A DNA stretch of 64,000 nt from Advenella kashmirensis W13003. Lineage in GTDB: Bacteria; Pseudomonadota; Gammaproteobacteria; Burkholderiales; Burkholderiaceae_B. Position numbers and translations under genes: made by a program. The notes under the pieces are model-generated. The model ran no database searches and was not told the DNA's origin. It saw nothing but the letters and a program-made list of their open reading frames with translations. Shown in pieces: positions 39,889 to 48,807 of the stretch. Location: positions 361,429 to 425,428 of the forward strand of contig NZ_KI650982.1 in assembly GCF_000506985.1 (NCBI RefSeq), written 5' to 3'. Positions within the stretch are counted from its first letter, which is position 1. Every line of letters starts with the position of its first letter.

Positions 39889-41708
39889 CCCTGACTCCTC
39901 TTGGGTACGGTATTTCGCGCCTCAAGAGGAGCCGGTTCGATCGGCGCGTCCGGCGGGACGGCCAGATACTTCAGCGTATCTTCAATGATGGAAGCCGCAA
40001 CCGGCCCGGAAATCACACTGCCGTAGTAGCCGCCCTTGCGGGGCTGATCCAGTGTGACCGCAACGATAATACGAGGTTTGGAAATGGGTGCCATGGCCAC
40101 GAACGAGCCGCGATAATCCTTGCGGCTGTAATGTCCGTTGATGATTTTACGGGCCGTACCACTTTTGCCGCCGATACGGTAGCCCATGACCTTGCCCTGT
40201 ATTTTGGTCCCCTCCGAGCCGGCAGCATCTTCAAGCATTTCGCGAACGGCACGGGCGGTTTCAGGTTTATAAATCTGGATGCTGGTCGGATTGGCGCGAT
40301 TCTTGACCAGGGACAGCGAAATCATATCTCCATTTCGGGCCAGGGACGTGTAAGCATGGGCCATTTGCAGCAGTGAGACAGACAGACCATAACCATAAGC
40401 CATCGTCGCACGTTCAATCGGACGCCAGCGTTCCCACGGACGTACCCGACCGGATGCCGCTCCGGGAAAGCCCATATTCGGGGCCTGTCCGAAGCCCAGG
40501 GCATTGAACACAGTCCACATCTGCTCGGAGCGCAGACGCTCTGAAATCATGGTCATGCCAATATTGCTTGAGCGGCGGATAATACCTGCGACATCCAGCA
40601 CGCCATTGCGCGTACTGACATCCGTAATGGTCGCCCCCTGATAGCGGTAAGTACCATGTCCGGTATTGAATTTGGTTTTAGTAGTGACCGCGCCAGCATC
40701 CAGCGCCAGTGCAGCCACCAGCGGCTTGATAATAGAACCCGGTTCGAACGTATCGGTAATGGCGCGGTTGCGCAAGGCAGCGCCGCGACGCTCCTGCGGA
40801 TTATTCGGATCATAAGTCGGCAGACTGACCATGGACAGGATTTCGCCATTTTGCGCATCCACGACAACAGCCGCGCCCGACGAAGCTTCGTGGTCGGTGA
40901 TCGCCTTTTGCAAGGCTTTGGACACAAGAAACTGCACGCGGCTGTCGATGGTCAGTTCCAGATTCTGTCCATCACGCGCGGGTTCCACTTCCTGCGTATC
41001 ACCAATGATGCGGCCAAGACGATCGCGCAGCACTTTGCGCAGGCCGGGCTGACCGGACAACTGCTTGTTGAACTCCATCTCCACGCCCTCAATACCGCGA
41101 TCCTCGATATTGGTAAAGCCCACGATGTGCGCCATCAGTGAGCCCTGTGGATAGGAACGACGGGTTTCGGACAGCAGTCCGATGCCCGGGATTTTCATTT
41201 TCTGGATCTCGGTGGCCGCCTCCATCGCAAGCTGACGGCGCAAATACACGAAGGTTTTGTCCGAACTGCTCAGGCGCGTATTCAAATCCTTCAGCGGCAT
41301 ATCGATCAGTTGCGCCAACCGGGCCAGTTGCTCCGGTGTCGCGCTGCGCGTTTCCTCGGGCGAAGCCCAGACGGCCCTTGCAGGGATGCTGGTTGCCAGG
41401 AACTCGCCATTGCGATCCAGCACACGGCCACGATTGGCCGGCAGCACCAGCGTACGTTCGTAACGCTTGCCGCCTTCGGCCTGCAGAAAGTCGTTATTCA
41501 TGGTCTGCAGATACAGCGATTTGGCAATGACCGTAGTAAATCCCAGACTGATCACGACAAACAGCAGACGTGCCCGCCATTTGGGAATCTGCACATGCAG
41601 CACGGGACTGCTGCTATAGTAATGATGACGGGGTGCGCGCTTACCCGGCTGGTAGCCGCCCCTGGTCGAATTTTTTTTTGACTTGAGAAAACCCAGATTC
41701 AGTTTCAT
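39885..41708 (-). CDS. ftsI: FtsI (PBP3), septal peptidoglycan transpeptidase
   Basis: Class B penicillin-binding protein of 607 residues that cross-links septal peptidoglycan with FtsW. Basic N-terminal tail, one membrane helix (ARLLFVVISLGFTTVIAKSLYL, about 45-66), the pedestal domain (RGRVLDRNGEFLATS), and the transpeptidase domain with SxxK in PGSIIKP, SxN in SSNIGM, and KSGTA. It overlaps ftsL and murEF by four bases each. Confidence 0.97.
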   Translation of the reverse strand: MKLNLGFLKSKKNSTRGGYQPGKRAPRHHYYSSSPVLHVQIPKWRARLLFVVISLGFTTVIAKSLYLQTMNNDFLQAEGGKRYERTLVLPANRGRVLDRNGEFLATSIPARAVWASPEETRSATPEQLARLAQLIDMPLKDLNTRLSSSDKTFVYLRRQLAMEAATEIQKMKIPGIGLLSETRRSYPQGSLMAHIVGFTNIEDRGIEGVEMEFNKQLSGQPGLRKVLRDRLGRIIGDTQEVEPARDGQNLELTIDSRVQFLVSKALQKAITDHEASSGAAVVVDAQNGEILSMVSLPTYDPNNPQERRGAALRNRAITDTFEPGSIIKPLVAALALDAGAVTTKTKFNTGHGTYRYQGATITDVSTRNGVLDVAGIIRRSSNIGMTMISERLRSEQMWTVFNALGFGQAPNMGFPGAASGRVRPWERWRPIERATMAYGYGLSVSLLQMAHAYTSLARNGDMISLSLVKNRANPTSIQIYKPETARAVREMLEDAAGSEGTKIQGKVMGYRIGGKSGTARKIINGHYSRKDYRGSFVAMAPISKPRIIVAVTLDQPRKGGYYGSVISGPVAASIIEDTLKYLAVPPDAPIEPAPLEARNTVPKRSQG

Positions 41709-42049
41709 TGCGCTCCCCTTGGCGCCGGACTGGCAACAGATTGATCAGGAACAGCCGCAGAGCGGGCTGCACGGGCGTTCATTTCTGACTCTTTGATAAA
41801 AACGGTCTGATTAATCTGTGGGGTCTGCATACTGAGCTTGTCGGACATCACCCGGTCAATATTTGCACTGGTTGTCAGTTGCGCACGCTCAAGCAGCAAA
41901 TGACGCCAGTCCACTTCCAGTTCGCGCTCCGCCGCCTGGGCACGACCAATGTCGATATAAAGCAGGCGCTGCTGGTAGCGACTGGACACCAGTGAAATCG
42001 CGCTATACATGAAAAAGCCGATCAGAAATATCAGTGCGAGGCGGGCCAT
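41705..42049 (-). CDS. ftsL: FtsL, divisome membrane protein
   Basis: Bitopic protein of 114 residues: membrane helix [18 protein letters not shown] (3-20), then a coiled-coil ([25 protein letters not shown]) that pairs with FtsB and recruits FtsWI. The C-terminal tail is Ala/Ser/Pro-rich. Sequence conservation is always low in FtsL; the identity rests on topology and on the position between rsmH and ftsI. Its start lies 19 bases inside rsmH. Confidence 0.92.
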   Translation of the reverse strand: MARLALIFLIGFFMYSAISLVSSRYQQRLLYIDIGRAQAAERELEVDWRHLLLERAQLTTSANIDRVMSDKLSMQTPQINQTVFIKESEMNARAARSAAVPDQSVASPAPRGAQ

Positions 42050-43110
42050 GATCCTCTCCGTTTCTGTGCATCCATCCCCGGCAGTGCCGAGCGGATGGCG
42101 TTTTCATGTGTGGGACTCCAGGCGGCATGGGTACGCTCTGCAACCCGCAGAACGGCAGAACGTGATCGCGGATTGTCGCGAACCTCATCATCCTGCGCCA
42201 GCACTCTGCCCAGGGGCTTGAGTATGGGTTCGGGCATTTCACTCTCGCGCAAGGGCATGCGCGCAAGCTCTGCCGGCAGCGTAGACGCCGCAGCGAAGCA
42301 TTGCTTGACCATGCGGTCTTCGAGAGAATGAAAACTGATCACCGCCATTCTTCCTTGTGGAGCCAGTACCTTCAGAATTGACGCGAGGGTGTCCGCCAGT
42401 TCCTTGAGTTCTTCATTGATGTGAATCCGTATAGCCTGAAAGGTACGTGTGGCCGGATGTTGGCCTTTTTCCCGCGTACGGACGACGTTTGCGACGAGCT
42501 CGGCAAGTTCGAGCGTTGTGCACAAAGGGCTGGATTGGCGGCGAGCATCAATCGCCTTTGCAATCTGGAAAGCAAACCGTTCTTCGCCATAATATTTAAT
42601 GACCTCCTTCATGTTGTCCACACTGGCCTGGGCCAGCCACTGCGCGGCCGTCTGACCGCGACTTGTATCCATCCTCATATCCAGTGGTCCATCGCGCATA
42701 AACGAGAAACCCCTGGCTGCATCGTCAATCTGTGGCGACGACACACCTAAATCCATCATGACGCCATCAACCTGCATCACTCCCCGCTCGGCCAGTGCCG
42801 GCACCATGGTGGCAAAACCATCATGAATCACCGTCACCCTGTCGTCTTCACGGCTCAGTTGCGTTGCCGCTTCGATCGCCCGCGGGTCCTTATCAAATAC
42901 AAACAGCCGGGCACTTTTGCTCAGGGCGGACAGCAGCAGGCGACTGTGCCCACCCCGACCAAAAGTTCCATCTACGAACACCCCGTCGCGCAAAACCGGC
43001 GGCGCCCACTGCCTGACTGCGGCAGATTTGGCGTGAAAGTCGGCAAGCACCAGCGCATTGACGGTTTCCTCATATAAAACCGGTTTATGTTCGTATCCCA
43101 CTTCTGCCAT
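42031..43110 (-). CDS. rsmH: RsmH (MraW), 16S rRNA C1402 N4-methyltransferase
   Basis: SAM-dependent methyltransferase acting on cytosine 1402 of 16S rRNA in the decoding centre. 359 residues from the ATG at 43110, which overlaps the mraZ stop (TGATG). SAM loop [35 protein letters not shown] and the C-terminal [14 protein letters not shown] are all family signatures. It is slightly longer than E. coli RsmH because of an N-terminal insert ([20 protein letters not shown]). Confidence 0.97.
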   Translation of the reverse strand: MAEVGYEHKPVLYEETVNALVLADFHAKSAAVRQWAPPVLRDGVFVDGTFGRGGHSRLLLSALSKSARLFVFDKDPRAIEAATQLSREDDRVTVIHDGFATMVPALAERGVMQVDGVMMDLGVSSPQIDDAARGFSFMRDGPLDMRMDTSRGQTAAQWLAQASVDNMKEVIKYYGEERFAFQIAKAIDARRQSSPLCTTLELAELVANVVRTREKGQHPATRTFQAIRIHINEELKELADTLASILKVLAPQGRMAVISFHSLEDRMVKQCFAAASTLPAELARMPLRESEMPEPILKPLGRVLAQDDEVRDNPRSRSAVLRVAERTHAAWSPTHENAIRSALPGMDAQKRRGSWPASH

Positions 43111-43541
43111 CACAGTGAAAAATGCTCAAGACTGTCCGGCAGGCCCTTGGCCAGATCCTGCGCCTGTTGCTGTGCAAAGATCGTGGCATCCCATAAATCA
43201 AAGTGCTTACCCATGCCGACCAGAACCACCTCTTTGGCAATGTTGGTCGCCAGGCGCAGTTCCGGTGCAATCAGAATGCGACCCGAACCGTCAATATCCA
43301 CGTCCTGGGCATTACCCAGCAACATGCGTTGTACGTGGCGAGCGGACATGGGAAACGCCATAATCGCTTCGCGTTTCTCTTCCCAGACCGGCCGCGGGTA
43401 GATAAGCAGGCCGCCATCAAAATTGCGGGTAATGGTCAGGGCGCCGCCTGCGGCTTCGGCCAGGGCGTCACGATACCGGGTAGGAATTGTCATCCTTCCC
43501 TTGGCATCCAGCGTGAGCGCACTGTTTCCCTGAAATATCAC
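43110..43541 (-). CDS. mraZ: MraZ, transcription regulator of the dcw cluster
   Basis: AbrB-fold DNA-binding protein that in E. coli and mycoplasmas binds TGGG-type repeats in front of its own operon. The GTG at 43541 is chosen because it starts the family N-terminus ([20 protein letters not shown]), giving 143 residues. The open frame reaches 43562, where it would run into the operator repeats. The second SpoVT-AbrB motif ([17 protein letters not shown]) is present. It is the first gene of the cluster. Confidence 0.94.
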   Translation of the reverse strand: MIFQGNSALTLDAKGRMTIPTRYRDALAEAAGGALTITRNFDGGLLIYPRPVWEEKREAIMAFPMSARHVQRMLLGNAQDVDIDGSGRILIAPELRLATNIAKEVVLVGMGKHFDLWDATIFAQQQAQDLAKGLPDSLEHFSL

Positions 43542-43546
43542 TTTTA

Positions 43547-43582
43547 TCCCACAATTTTGCACAAAATCCTACTTTTTCCCAC
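43547..43582 (-). promoter_or_regulatory. MraZ operator: four boxes at exact 10-bp spacing
   Basis: On the minus strand the boxes are GTGGGA (43577-43582), GTAGGA (43567-43572), GTGCAA (43557-43562, weakest) and GTGGGA (43547-43552), each followed by four A/T-rich bases. This GTGGGNNNNN array is the known MraZ binding form. It lies between the -10 and the mraZ start, so bound MraZ would block transcription. Confidence 0.85.
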
Positions 43583-43609
43583 TTTAAGTGAATGTGCGCA
43601 AATGGTCAA
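43581..43609 (-). promoter_or_regulatory. promoter of the dcw cluster (Pmra)
   Basis: -35 TTGACC (43604-43609) and -10 TAAAGT (43581-43586) are separated by 17 bases on the minus strand. They match the sigma-70 consensus at five and four of six positions. The first MraZ box overlaps the edge of the -10. Confidence 0.65.
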
Positions 43610-43786
43610 GTGCTATTTCGTGACTTTTATCAATCACAACAAAGACTTAGCCAACTTCGCGCATCGCGCGAAATTTTTTCGTATAAAAATCAGGGGGTTA
43701 AAATTAATTACAGAAATACGTCAGGAACAGCCGCTAATTTCGGAATAATTATTAGCATTTATAGATAGTTGTAACTATTATGCAGA

Positions 43787-45169
43787 TTAACGTTCGCCCA
43801 GATGCGTCGGAGACACTCCTTTAACCCCTCTCGTGTCGAAAAAAGGGCTGACCTCCCTTGTGAAGTGCGCAACATTTAGCCGTGCAAAACATTCGAAACG
43901 GTGAGCAACCGAAAAGGCAGATCCGGGCATCAGCAGAATCCCCTCTTTTTCCAGATATTGAAGATATGGAGATAAATCGGGGAAGTCGGGGTGACTTATC
44001 CACAGAAACATTCCGCCATCAGGTTCAATTTCAAACTCCCAGCCGTATTTTTTCAGTGACTTCTGCGTGAGTTTCTGGCGTACCATTAACTGACGTTGAA
44101 TTGTTTGTATGTGCCTGGAATATGCACCATCTACCAATATAGCGTTAACAAATCGCTCGCAGAAGCCCGGAACCGCAACGGATGTGAGCAGCTTCAAGCG
44201 AAGTAGCTGCTCTATTAATCGAGCCGAGCATGCCATATAACCAATACGCAACGATGCAGAAAGCGACTTGGAGAAACTGTTAATGTAAATGACATGCTCC
44301 ATGTCATCCAATTGTGCAAAAGTCTGTCGAGGTCCAGCGAAAAAATCGCCATAGACATCGTCCTCCACGATAATGAAATCATGCTCGACGGCGCGTTTTA
44401 AAACCTTGAAAGCGACCTGGGGTGTGAGGCAGGCACCGGTAGGATTGTGGTAATTGGTATTGCAGTAAAATGCCTTGATCTTGTGAGACTGTAAAAGCCT
44501 GTCCAGCACAGCAACATCTGGGCCATCGGATACGCGAGGCACTCCAATCGGCACGCCCCCATACAAATGAATGAGCTTAATCAGATTCGCGTTACACGGC
44601 TCATCCACAAGCACACGATCTCCTGGCTTAATCAACAAGTGCGACGCAAGGTCTAATGCCTGTGTAGCGCCCAACGTCGTCAGTATCTGATTAGGAGATA
44701 TGTCAATCTGGGTGGATTTATATAAATGGACGGATAATTGATTCCTGAGCGGAAGATAGCCCTGAATATCGCCGTACTCAAACAGTGCACTTTGGCCAGA
44801 TCTTGCTACTTTACGAATCGCTCGGGCAAACACATCAGTGTCTCGCCACGGAATCGGCAACCAGCCACAACCGAGCTTAAATTGCTCTGGCGGAGCTTGC
44901 AACAGCTTGAGCAGAGGCTCATCGTTACCGGCCATCGAAGTACTCAACGAAAGTGGCTTGTCCCGGAAACCGATCCAATTGGACACAAAATAACCTCGGC
45001 CCTGTTGGGCTTCAATTAACCCTTCGCTTACCAGCCGCGCATAAGCACAAACAACGGCATGATGACTCACTCCCCTATCAAGCGCCATTTTTCGGACAGA
45101 TGGCAAGCGCTGTCCTTTTGTCCATTCTCCACTGAGCACACGCTGTTTGAGCAGTTCAGACAAGTCCAC
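43787..45169 (-). CDS. MocR-type regulator (GntR HTH plus aminotransferase-like domain)
   Basis: 460 residues. The N-terminal GntR winged helix (about 1-70: RLPSVRKMALDRGVSHHAVVCAYARL, then GRGYFV) is joined to a fold-type I aminotransferase-like domain with the PLP lysine in NSFSKSLSASLRIGYM and the PLP contact TNYHNPTGACLTP. MocR regulators (GabR, PdxR, TauR) sense PLP-amino acid adducts. A GTG start with AGAAGG upstream is used. It is divergent from the SAT/MFS/CysK-like genes, 92 bases away, and is the likely regulator of that set. Base composition is more AT-rich than in the dcw cluster. Confidence 0.88.
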   Translation of the reverse strand: MDLSELLKQRVLSGEWTKGQRLPSVRKMALDRGVSHHAVVCAYARLVSEGLIEAQQGRGYFVSNWIGFRDKPLSLSTSMAGNDEPLLKLLQAPPEQFKLGCGWLPIPWRDTDVFARAIRKVARSGQSALFEYGDIQGYLPLRNQLSVHLYKSTQIDISPNQILTTLGATQALDLASHLLIKPGDRVLVDEPCNANLIKLIHLYGGVPIGVPRVSDGPDVAVLDRLLQSHKIKAFYCNTNYHNPTGACLTPQVAFKVLKRAVEHDFIIVEDDVYGDFFAGPRQTFAQLDDMEHVIYINSFSKSLSASLRIGYMACSARLIEQLLRLKLLTSVAVPGFCERFVNAILVDGAYSRHIQTIQRQLMVRQKLTQKSLKKYGWEFEIEPDGGMFLWISHPDFPDLSPYLQYLEKEGILLMPGSAFSVAHRFECFARLNVAHFTREVSPFFDTRGVKGVSPTHLGER

Positions 45170-45183
45170 TCGAAAAACCTTCT

Positions 45184-45209
45184 ACTGTTTGACCAAATTA
45201 CCTAACAGT
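45184..45209. promoter_or_regulatory. inverted repeat in the MocR/SAT divergent region, possible operator
   Basis: ACTGTT (45184-45189) and AACAGT (45204-45209) are inverted copies separated by 14 bases. They overlap a possible plus-strand promoter (-35 TTGACC at 45189-45194, -10-like CAGAAT at 45213-45218, 18-base spacer). The position fits regulation by the divergent MocR protein, but a 6-bp repeat can occur by chance. Confidence 0.4.
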
Positions 45210-45261
45210 TCGCAGAATACCATACCCACTGTGCGAGACAACGACTAAGCAATCCGACAAA

Positions 45262-46050
45262 ATGCGATTAAAAACAAAGTATCCCGTTATAAGCAAAAAT
45301 CGGATTTGGAAGGAGATGGGTTGTACTGTGTCAAATACCAAAATAAAGGCTTGCGATTTGCATGGCTATGTTGAGATTTCCATTTTGGAAGCTTTACAAA
45401 AATGCGCCAGTCGTAAAGATTATTCAAAACTCATAAGTAAGAACGCCATTGAAAGCATCGTTCCGAAAGTCACTGACGATCTTCTGTCGTTCACAGAAAA
45501 GGATCCTGCAGCACAGTCTGATCCGATCCTCATTCTCGATACATATACGTCATTTTCTGCCGTGCTCCATTACCGTATTTCGCATTGGGTACATCAGGCC
45601 AAAGAAACCAATCACCGCATATATTTGGATGATGCATTACCTGCGATGATTTTCAAAAGAGGTAAAAAGATGTCAGGGGCAGAAATTCACTTCCGGAGCA
45701 AAATCGGAGAGCGCTTCATTCTCGACCACGGATTCGGAACAGTAATAGGCGAAACCTCTATTGTCGGCGACGACTGTTATTTCTTGGGCGGCGTCACTCT
45801 GGGGGCAAGAGGCATTAGTACCAACCCCAGTTGTGCCAGACATCCGATTATTGGGAACCGGGTACAAATTGGCGCATTTACAGCAGTGCTCGGACGGATT
45901 CGGATTGGTGATGATGTTTTTATAGGGCCCAACTGCATTGTCACAGAAGATATTCTGGATGGAGCCAAAGTAACAGCCAAACCTTTCATCCAGATTGCTT
46001 TACCTCAAACAATGGGGGAAAACAAATCAGGCAAAACAAGGAACGCTTGA
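45262..46050 (+). CDS. serine acetyltransferase-like protein (CysE family)
   Basis: 262 residues. The C-terminal half is a left-handed beta-helix of hexapeptide repeats with the serine acetyltransferase residues: GAEIHFRSKIGERFILDHG (Glu/His and His) and VIGETSIVGDD. The N-terminal half is helical, like CysE. It would acetylate serine, or a related substrate, with acetyl-CoA to O-acetylserine. It ends in KTRNA and lacks the C-terminal Ile that docks CysE into CysK. Start uncertain: the ATG at 45262 has no ribosome-binding site, whereas AAGGAG at 45310-45315 would serve a GTG at 45328. AT-rich; first gene of a three-gene set. Confidence 0.82.
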   Translation: MRLKTKYPVISKNRIWKEMGCTVSNTKIKACDLHGYVEISILEALQKCASRKDYSKLISKNAIESIVPKVTDDLLSFTEKDPAAQSDPILILDTYTSFSAVLHYRISHWVHQAKETNHRIYLDDALPAMIFKRGKKMSGAEIHFRSKIGERFILDHGFGTVIGETSIVGDDCYFLGGVTLGARGISTNPSCARHPIIGNRVQIGAFTAVLGRIRIGDDVFIGPNCIVTEDILDGAKVTAKPFIQIALPQTMGENKSGKTRNA

Positions 46051-46103
46051 TTTGTACTTTTGAAAAACCACGAGACAGAAATCATTAATAGTGAAACATT
46101 GAC

Positions 46104-47312
46104 ATGAATTCCCGCTTACCTTTCAAGACCTACCTCTATTTTTTGGCACAATCTGTCAATCTGACAACCGCCGTCATGTCAGTGAGCATGGCAGCATTAG
46201 TCGGAGCCTCGTTAGCGCCCGAACCATCATTATCGACTGTACCGTACGGGTTTCAATTTCTGTTGGTGATGTTAATCACCTACCCCGCGTCCAAACTGAT
46301 GTCGAAAATCGGTCGTAAAAAATCCTTTCTTCTTGCGACAGTGCCGTTGGCAGCATCGGGAATCGTCGGATTTTTAGCCGTTCAAGAGCGCGCCTTCTCC
46401 CTTCTTGTAATTTCGCACTCGTTGCTGGGGACTTACATTGCATTCGCAAATTTCAATCGCTTTGCTGCAACCGACAATATTTCAGTTGATTTGAAACCCA
46501 GAGCGATTTCCTTAGTGGTAGCGGGCGGCGTGATTGCTGCGGTCATTGGTCCCATGCTGACGACTTATTTTAAGGATTTTGGTTCATTACAGGCATTCTC
46601 TGCATGCTACGCAGTTTTTACGGGTCTAGCCGTTGTTTCGCTGATACTTAATTTATTGGTGAAAGAACCGATAGATAGCTTAACCCATTTACACGAACCC
46701 AATCATTCTCAGTTTCGTTCATCGGTCGTTCGAGCCACTCTTGAGAATAAAACAGTATTACTGGCAATAGCCGTTGCGGCCATCGGGTACGGCATTATGA
46801 ATCTGCTCATGATTCAGTCATCGATGCATATGTCAACAAATATGTGTCTGCATTTTTCGGATGTCAGCCATGCCATTCAATGGCATGTATTGGCAATGTT
46901 TGCGCCATCCTTCTTCACAGGCATATTGATTCAGACCCTTGGGTTAAGAGTGGTAATTTTTGCCGGCATTTTCCTATTAATATTTACCAGTCTCATCAAC
47001 ATCCTCGCAGGTTCAGATTATGACGCGCTGATGGCCTCTCTGATCGCGTTGGGTTTAGGTTGGAATTTCACCTATGTCGGAGGAAGCGCGTTACTCACTC
47101 GAGAACTTGAAAACTTACCAGGTTCGGTAAGAGTGCAAGGTATCAATGATCTGGGCATTTCAATCATGGCCACTCTCGGTGCGTTTGCGCCTGCGTTTTT
47201 ACTGAGCTGGTTAGGCTGGAACGGCACAAACATTCTAGCCATCGGGATTTGTCTAACTTTGCTGGTCTTCTCAGGGCTCATACTCAAACGCAACCCGACT
47301 GCTCAGCGATAA
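46104..47312 (+). CDS. MFS transporter of the SAT/CysK-like locus
   Basis: 402 residues with about twelve membrane helices. The A-motif loop between helices 2 and 3 reads ASKLMSKIGRKKSFLL. It resembles MFS drug or metabolite exporters; substrate not recognisable. It lies 53 bases after the acetyltransferase gene and 12 bases before the CysK-like gene, so it probably exports the product of these enzymes. An import role is also possible. Ribosome-binding site weak. AT-rich compared with the flanking regions. Confidence 0.8.
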   Translation: MNSRLPFKTYLYFLAQSVNLTTAVMSVSMAALVGASLAPEPSLSTVPYGFQFLLVMLITYPASKLMSKIGRKKSFLLATVPLAASGIVGFLAVQERAFSLLVISHSLLGTYIAFANFNRFAATDNISVDLKPRAISLVVAGGVIAAVIGPMLTTYFKDFGSLQAFSACYAVFTGLAVVSLILNLLVKEPIDSLTHLHEPNHSQFRSSVVRATLENKTVLLAIAVAAIGYGIMNLLMIQSSMHMSTNMCLHFSDVSHAIQWHVLAMFAPSFFTGILIQTLGLRVVIFAGIFLLIFTSLINILAGSDYDALMASLIALGLGWNFTYVGGSALLTRELENLPGSVRVQGINDLGISIMATLGAFAPAFLLSWLGWNGTNILAIGICLTLLVFSGLILKRNPTAQR

Positions 47313-47324
47313 GGGAAGACAAAC

Positions 47325-48281
47325 ATGACTCGGCTTATTCGATGTGTCGATCAAATTTTTGTCAAGGCTGAGCTGGACAATCCAGGGTGTAGCCATAAAT
47401 TTCGAGCGGCTCAATATATTATTGAACACGCGATAAAGGCCGGCAAGATTATCGCGGGAAAGACAACAATCATCGAAAAAACAGGCGGAAATTTCGGGTT
47501 TGGTCTTTTGGCAGCTTCCAGCACGTACGGTGTGGATGTTGACCTTGCGGTTGGTCTTTCATTCAGTAAGCGTAAAAGCGATCTACTGGAATTTTTGGGC
47601 GCTCGCTTAATTGGCAAAGAAATGCTTGCTTCAGGGATGACTCCCAAAGACGTTGTTCAGCACCACCTTGATCATCAGCAATTACTTGGAAAAGATTATT
47701 TTTACACCGATCAATTCCAGAATCAGATGGGTGTCGAAGCTCATCGTCGATTAACCGGAGCAGAATTGGCGTCCCAACTGCACCAGGAGGGTATCAATGA
47801 CGCGGTAATATTTGTCGGCTGTGCCGGTACCGGCGCGAGTTTTACCGGTATTTCTCTCGCATTACGTGAAGCAGGTTTTGATGTTACGGCCATGCTCGTC
47901 GAACCTGCCGGTTGCGATATGCGTACGGGACAGTTCTCAGAACACAGGATAGAAGGAGCTTCCGTCGGGGTTCCGGCACCATTTCTTGACTGGAATTTAG
48001 TAAAGGACGTCTATGTTATTTACCCGAACGAAGTCCTGACAACACAACGCTGGTTCTATTTTCAAACAGGGTTATTGGTTGGCAACAGCAGCGCAGCAAC
48101 GATCGCCATCGCGCGGAAAATCAAATCTGATAACCGATACAAGAACACGCCTGTCGTAACCATCGCTTACGACTCAGGCCTTTGGTATGACGATTTTATG
48201 GCTGTAACTCTTGCATCGAGTCAGAAAACGGATCACTGCGATTCACAGTTTGTTGCCAAACTACACCAAAACGTGGGTTAA
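47325..48281 (+). CDS. divergent PLP enzyme of the cysteine synthase family
   Basis: 318 residues, fold-type II PLP enzyme. The Schiff-base lysine is Lys25 in GCSHKFRAA, and the phosphate-binding loop is GTGASFTG (168-175). The substrate loop, TSGNTG in CysK, is TGGNFG here (53-58), and the N-terminal GNTPLV strand is missing: an in-frame stop (the MFS stop) lies directly upstream, so it is not a start error. The C-terminal GLLVGNSSAAT matches GILVGISSGAA. It should use O-acetylserine, or a similar beta-leaving-group substrate, with a nucleophile other than or besides sulfide. GGAAG precedes the ATG. Confidence 0.8.
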   Translation: MTRLIRCVDQIFVKAELDNPGCSHKFRAAQYIIEHAIKAGKIIAGKTTIIEKTGGNFGFGLLAASSTYGVDVDLAVGLSFSKRKSDLLEFLGARLIGKEMLASGMTPKDVVQHHLDHQQLLGKDYFYTDQFQNQMGVEAHRRLTGAELASQLHQEGINDAVIFVGCAGTGASFTGISLALREAGFDVTAMLVEPAGCDMRTGQFSEHRIEGASVGVPAPFLDWNLVKDVYVIYPNEVLTTQRWFYFQTGLLVGNSSAATIAIARKIKSDNRYKNTPVVTIAYDSGLWYDDFMAVTLASSQKTDHCDSQFVAKLHQNVG

Positions 48282-48308
48282 AGATCCACGATTTTTAAAA
48301 AGAAGACA

Positions 48309-48684
48309 GGAAAGGTCTGTAAGCCGGATTCTGTAAACCGGTTTCCCGGTCGGCAATCATTCCTCTGGCAACCTTATTACTAAGGCACTCAAGCCATCTA
48401 CCCGCATGCTTGGACGAGCCGCCCTTCGTGACGAATCACACGCATGCCTATTTGATGTTGCTCCGGATAGAGGTTACCGCGTTTCACCCTGACGCGCTGT
48501 TTCCCTTTCGGGAGACGCCATACGGAAGTGGCCGTATCAGTGCGGTTAAGCCCGCGCGCCAGTCTCGTCTCTGTGGCCCTGTTCCTCGACGACGTAAGTC
48601 GCCGGACGGCTGTTAGCCGCTATCCTGCCCTGCGGAGTCCGGACATTCCTCGATACCGATGTACCGCGATTGCCCAACCTTCCC
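48309..48684 (-). ncRNA. rnpB: RNase P RNA, bacterial class A
   Basis: Catalytic RNA that cuts the 5' leader from tRNA precursors. On the minus strand it carries GAGGAATGTCCGGACTCC near the 5' end (the conserved region I), CCACAGAGACGAGACTGGC, GGGTGAAACGCGG, and near the 3' end ACAGAATCCGGCTTACAG. The 5' GGGAAGGTTGG and 3' CAGACCTTTCC ends pair to form helix P1, which sets the approximate boundaries. T-rich sequence follows the 3' end. Confidence 0.95.
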
Positions 48685-48807
48685 TGCGGCCAGTATTGTA
48701 ACCGTGATAATGCCTTGCCCGCCAGCAATATCACCAAGTTGGCCAAGGAATAATGCGACAATGGGCATATTGTTCAATTTCCCATTTCTTCAGGTTCGCA
48801 GTCCCCT

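Noticed and set aside
48410..48761. short open frames on both strands
   Set aside because: They lie within, or mostly within, the RNase P RNA gene, whose conserved elements explain the sequence.
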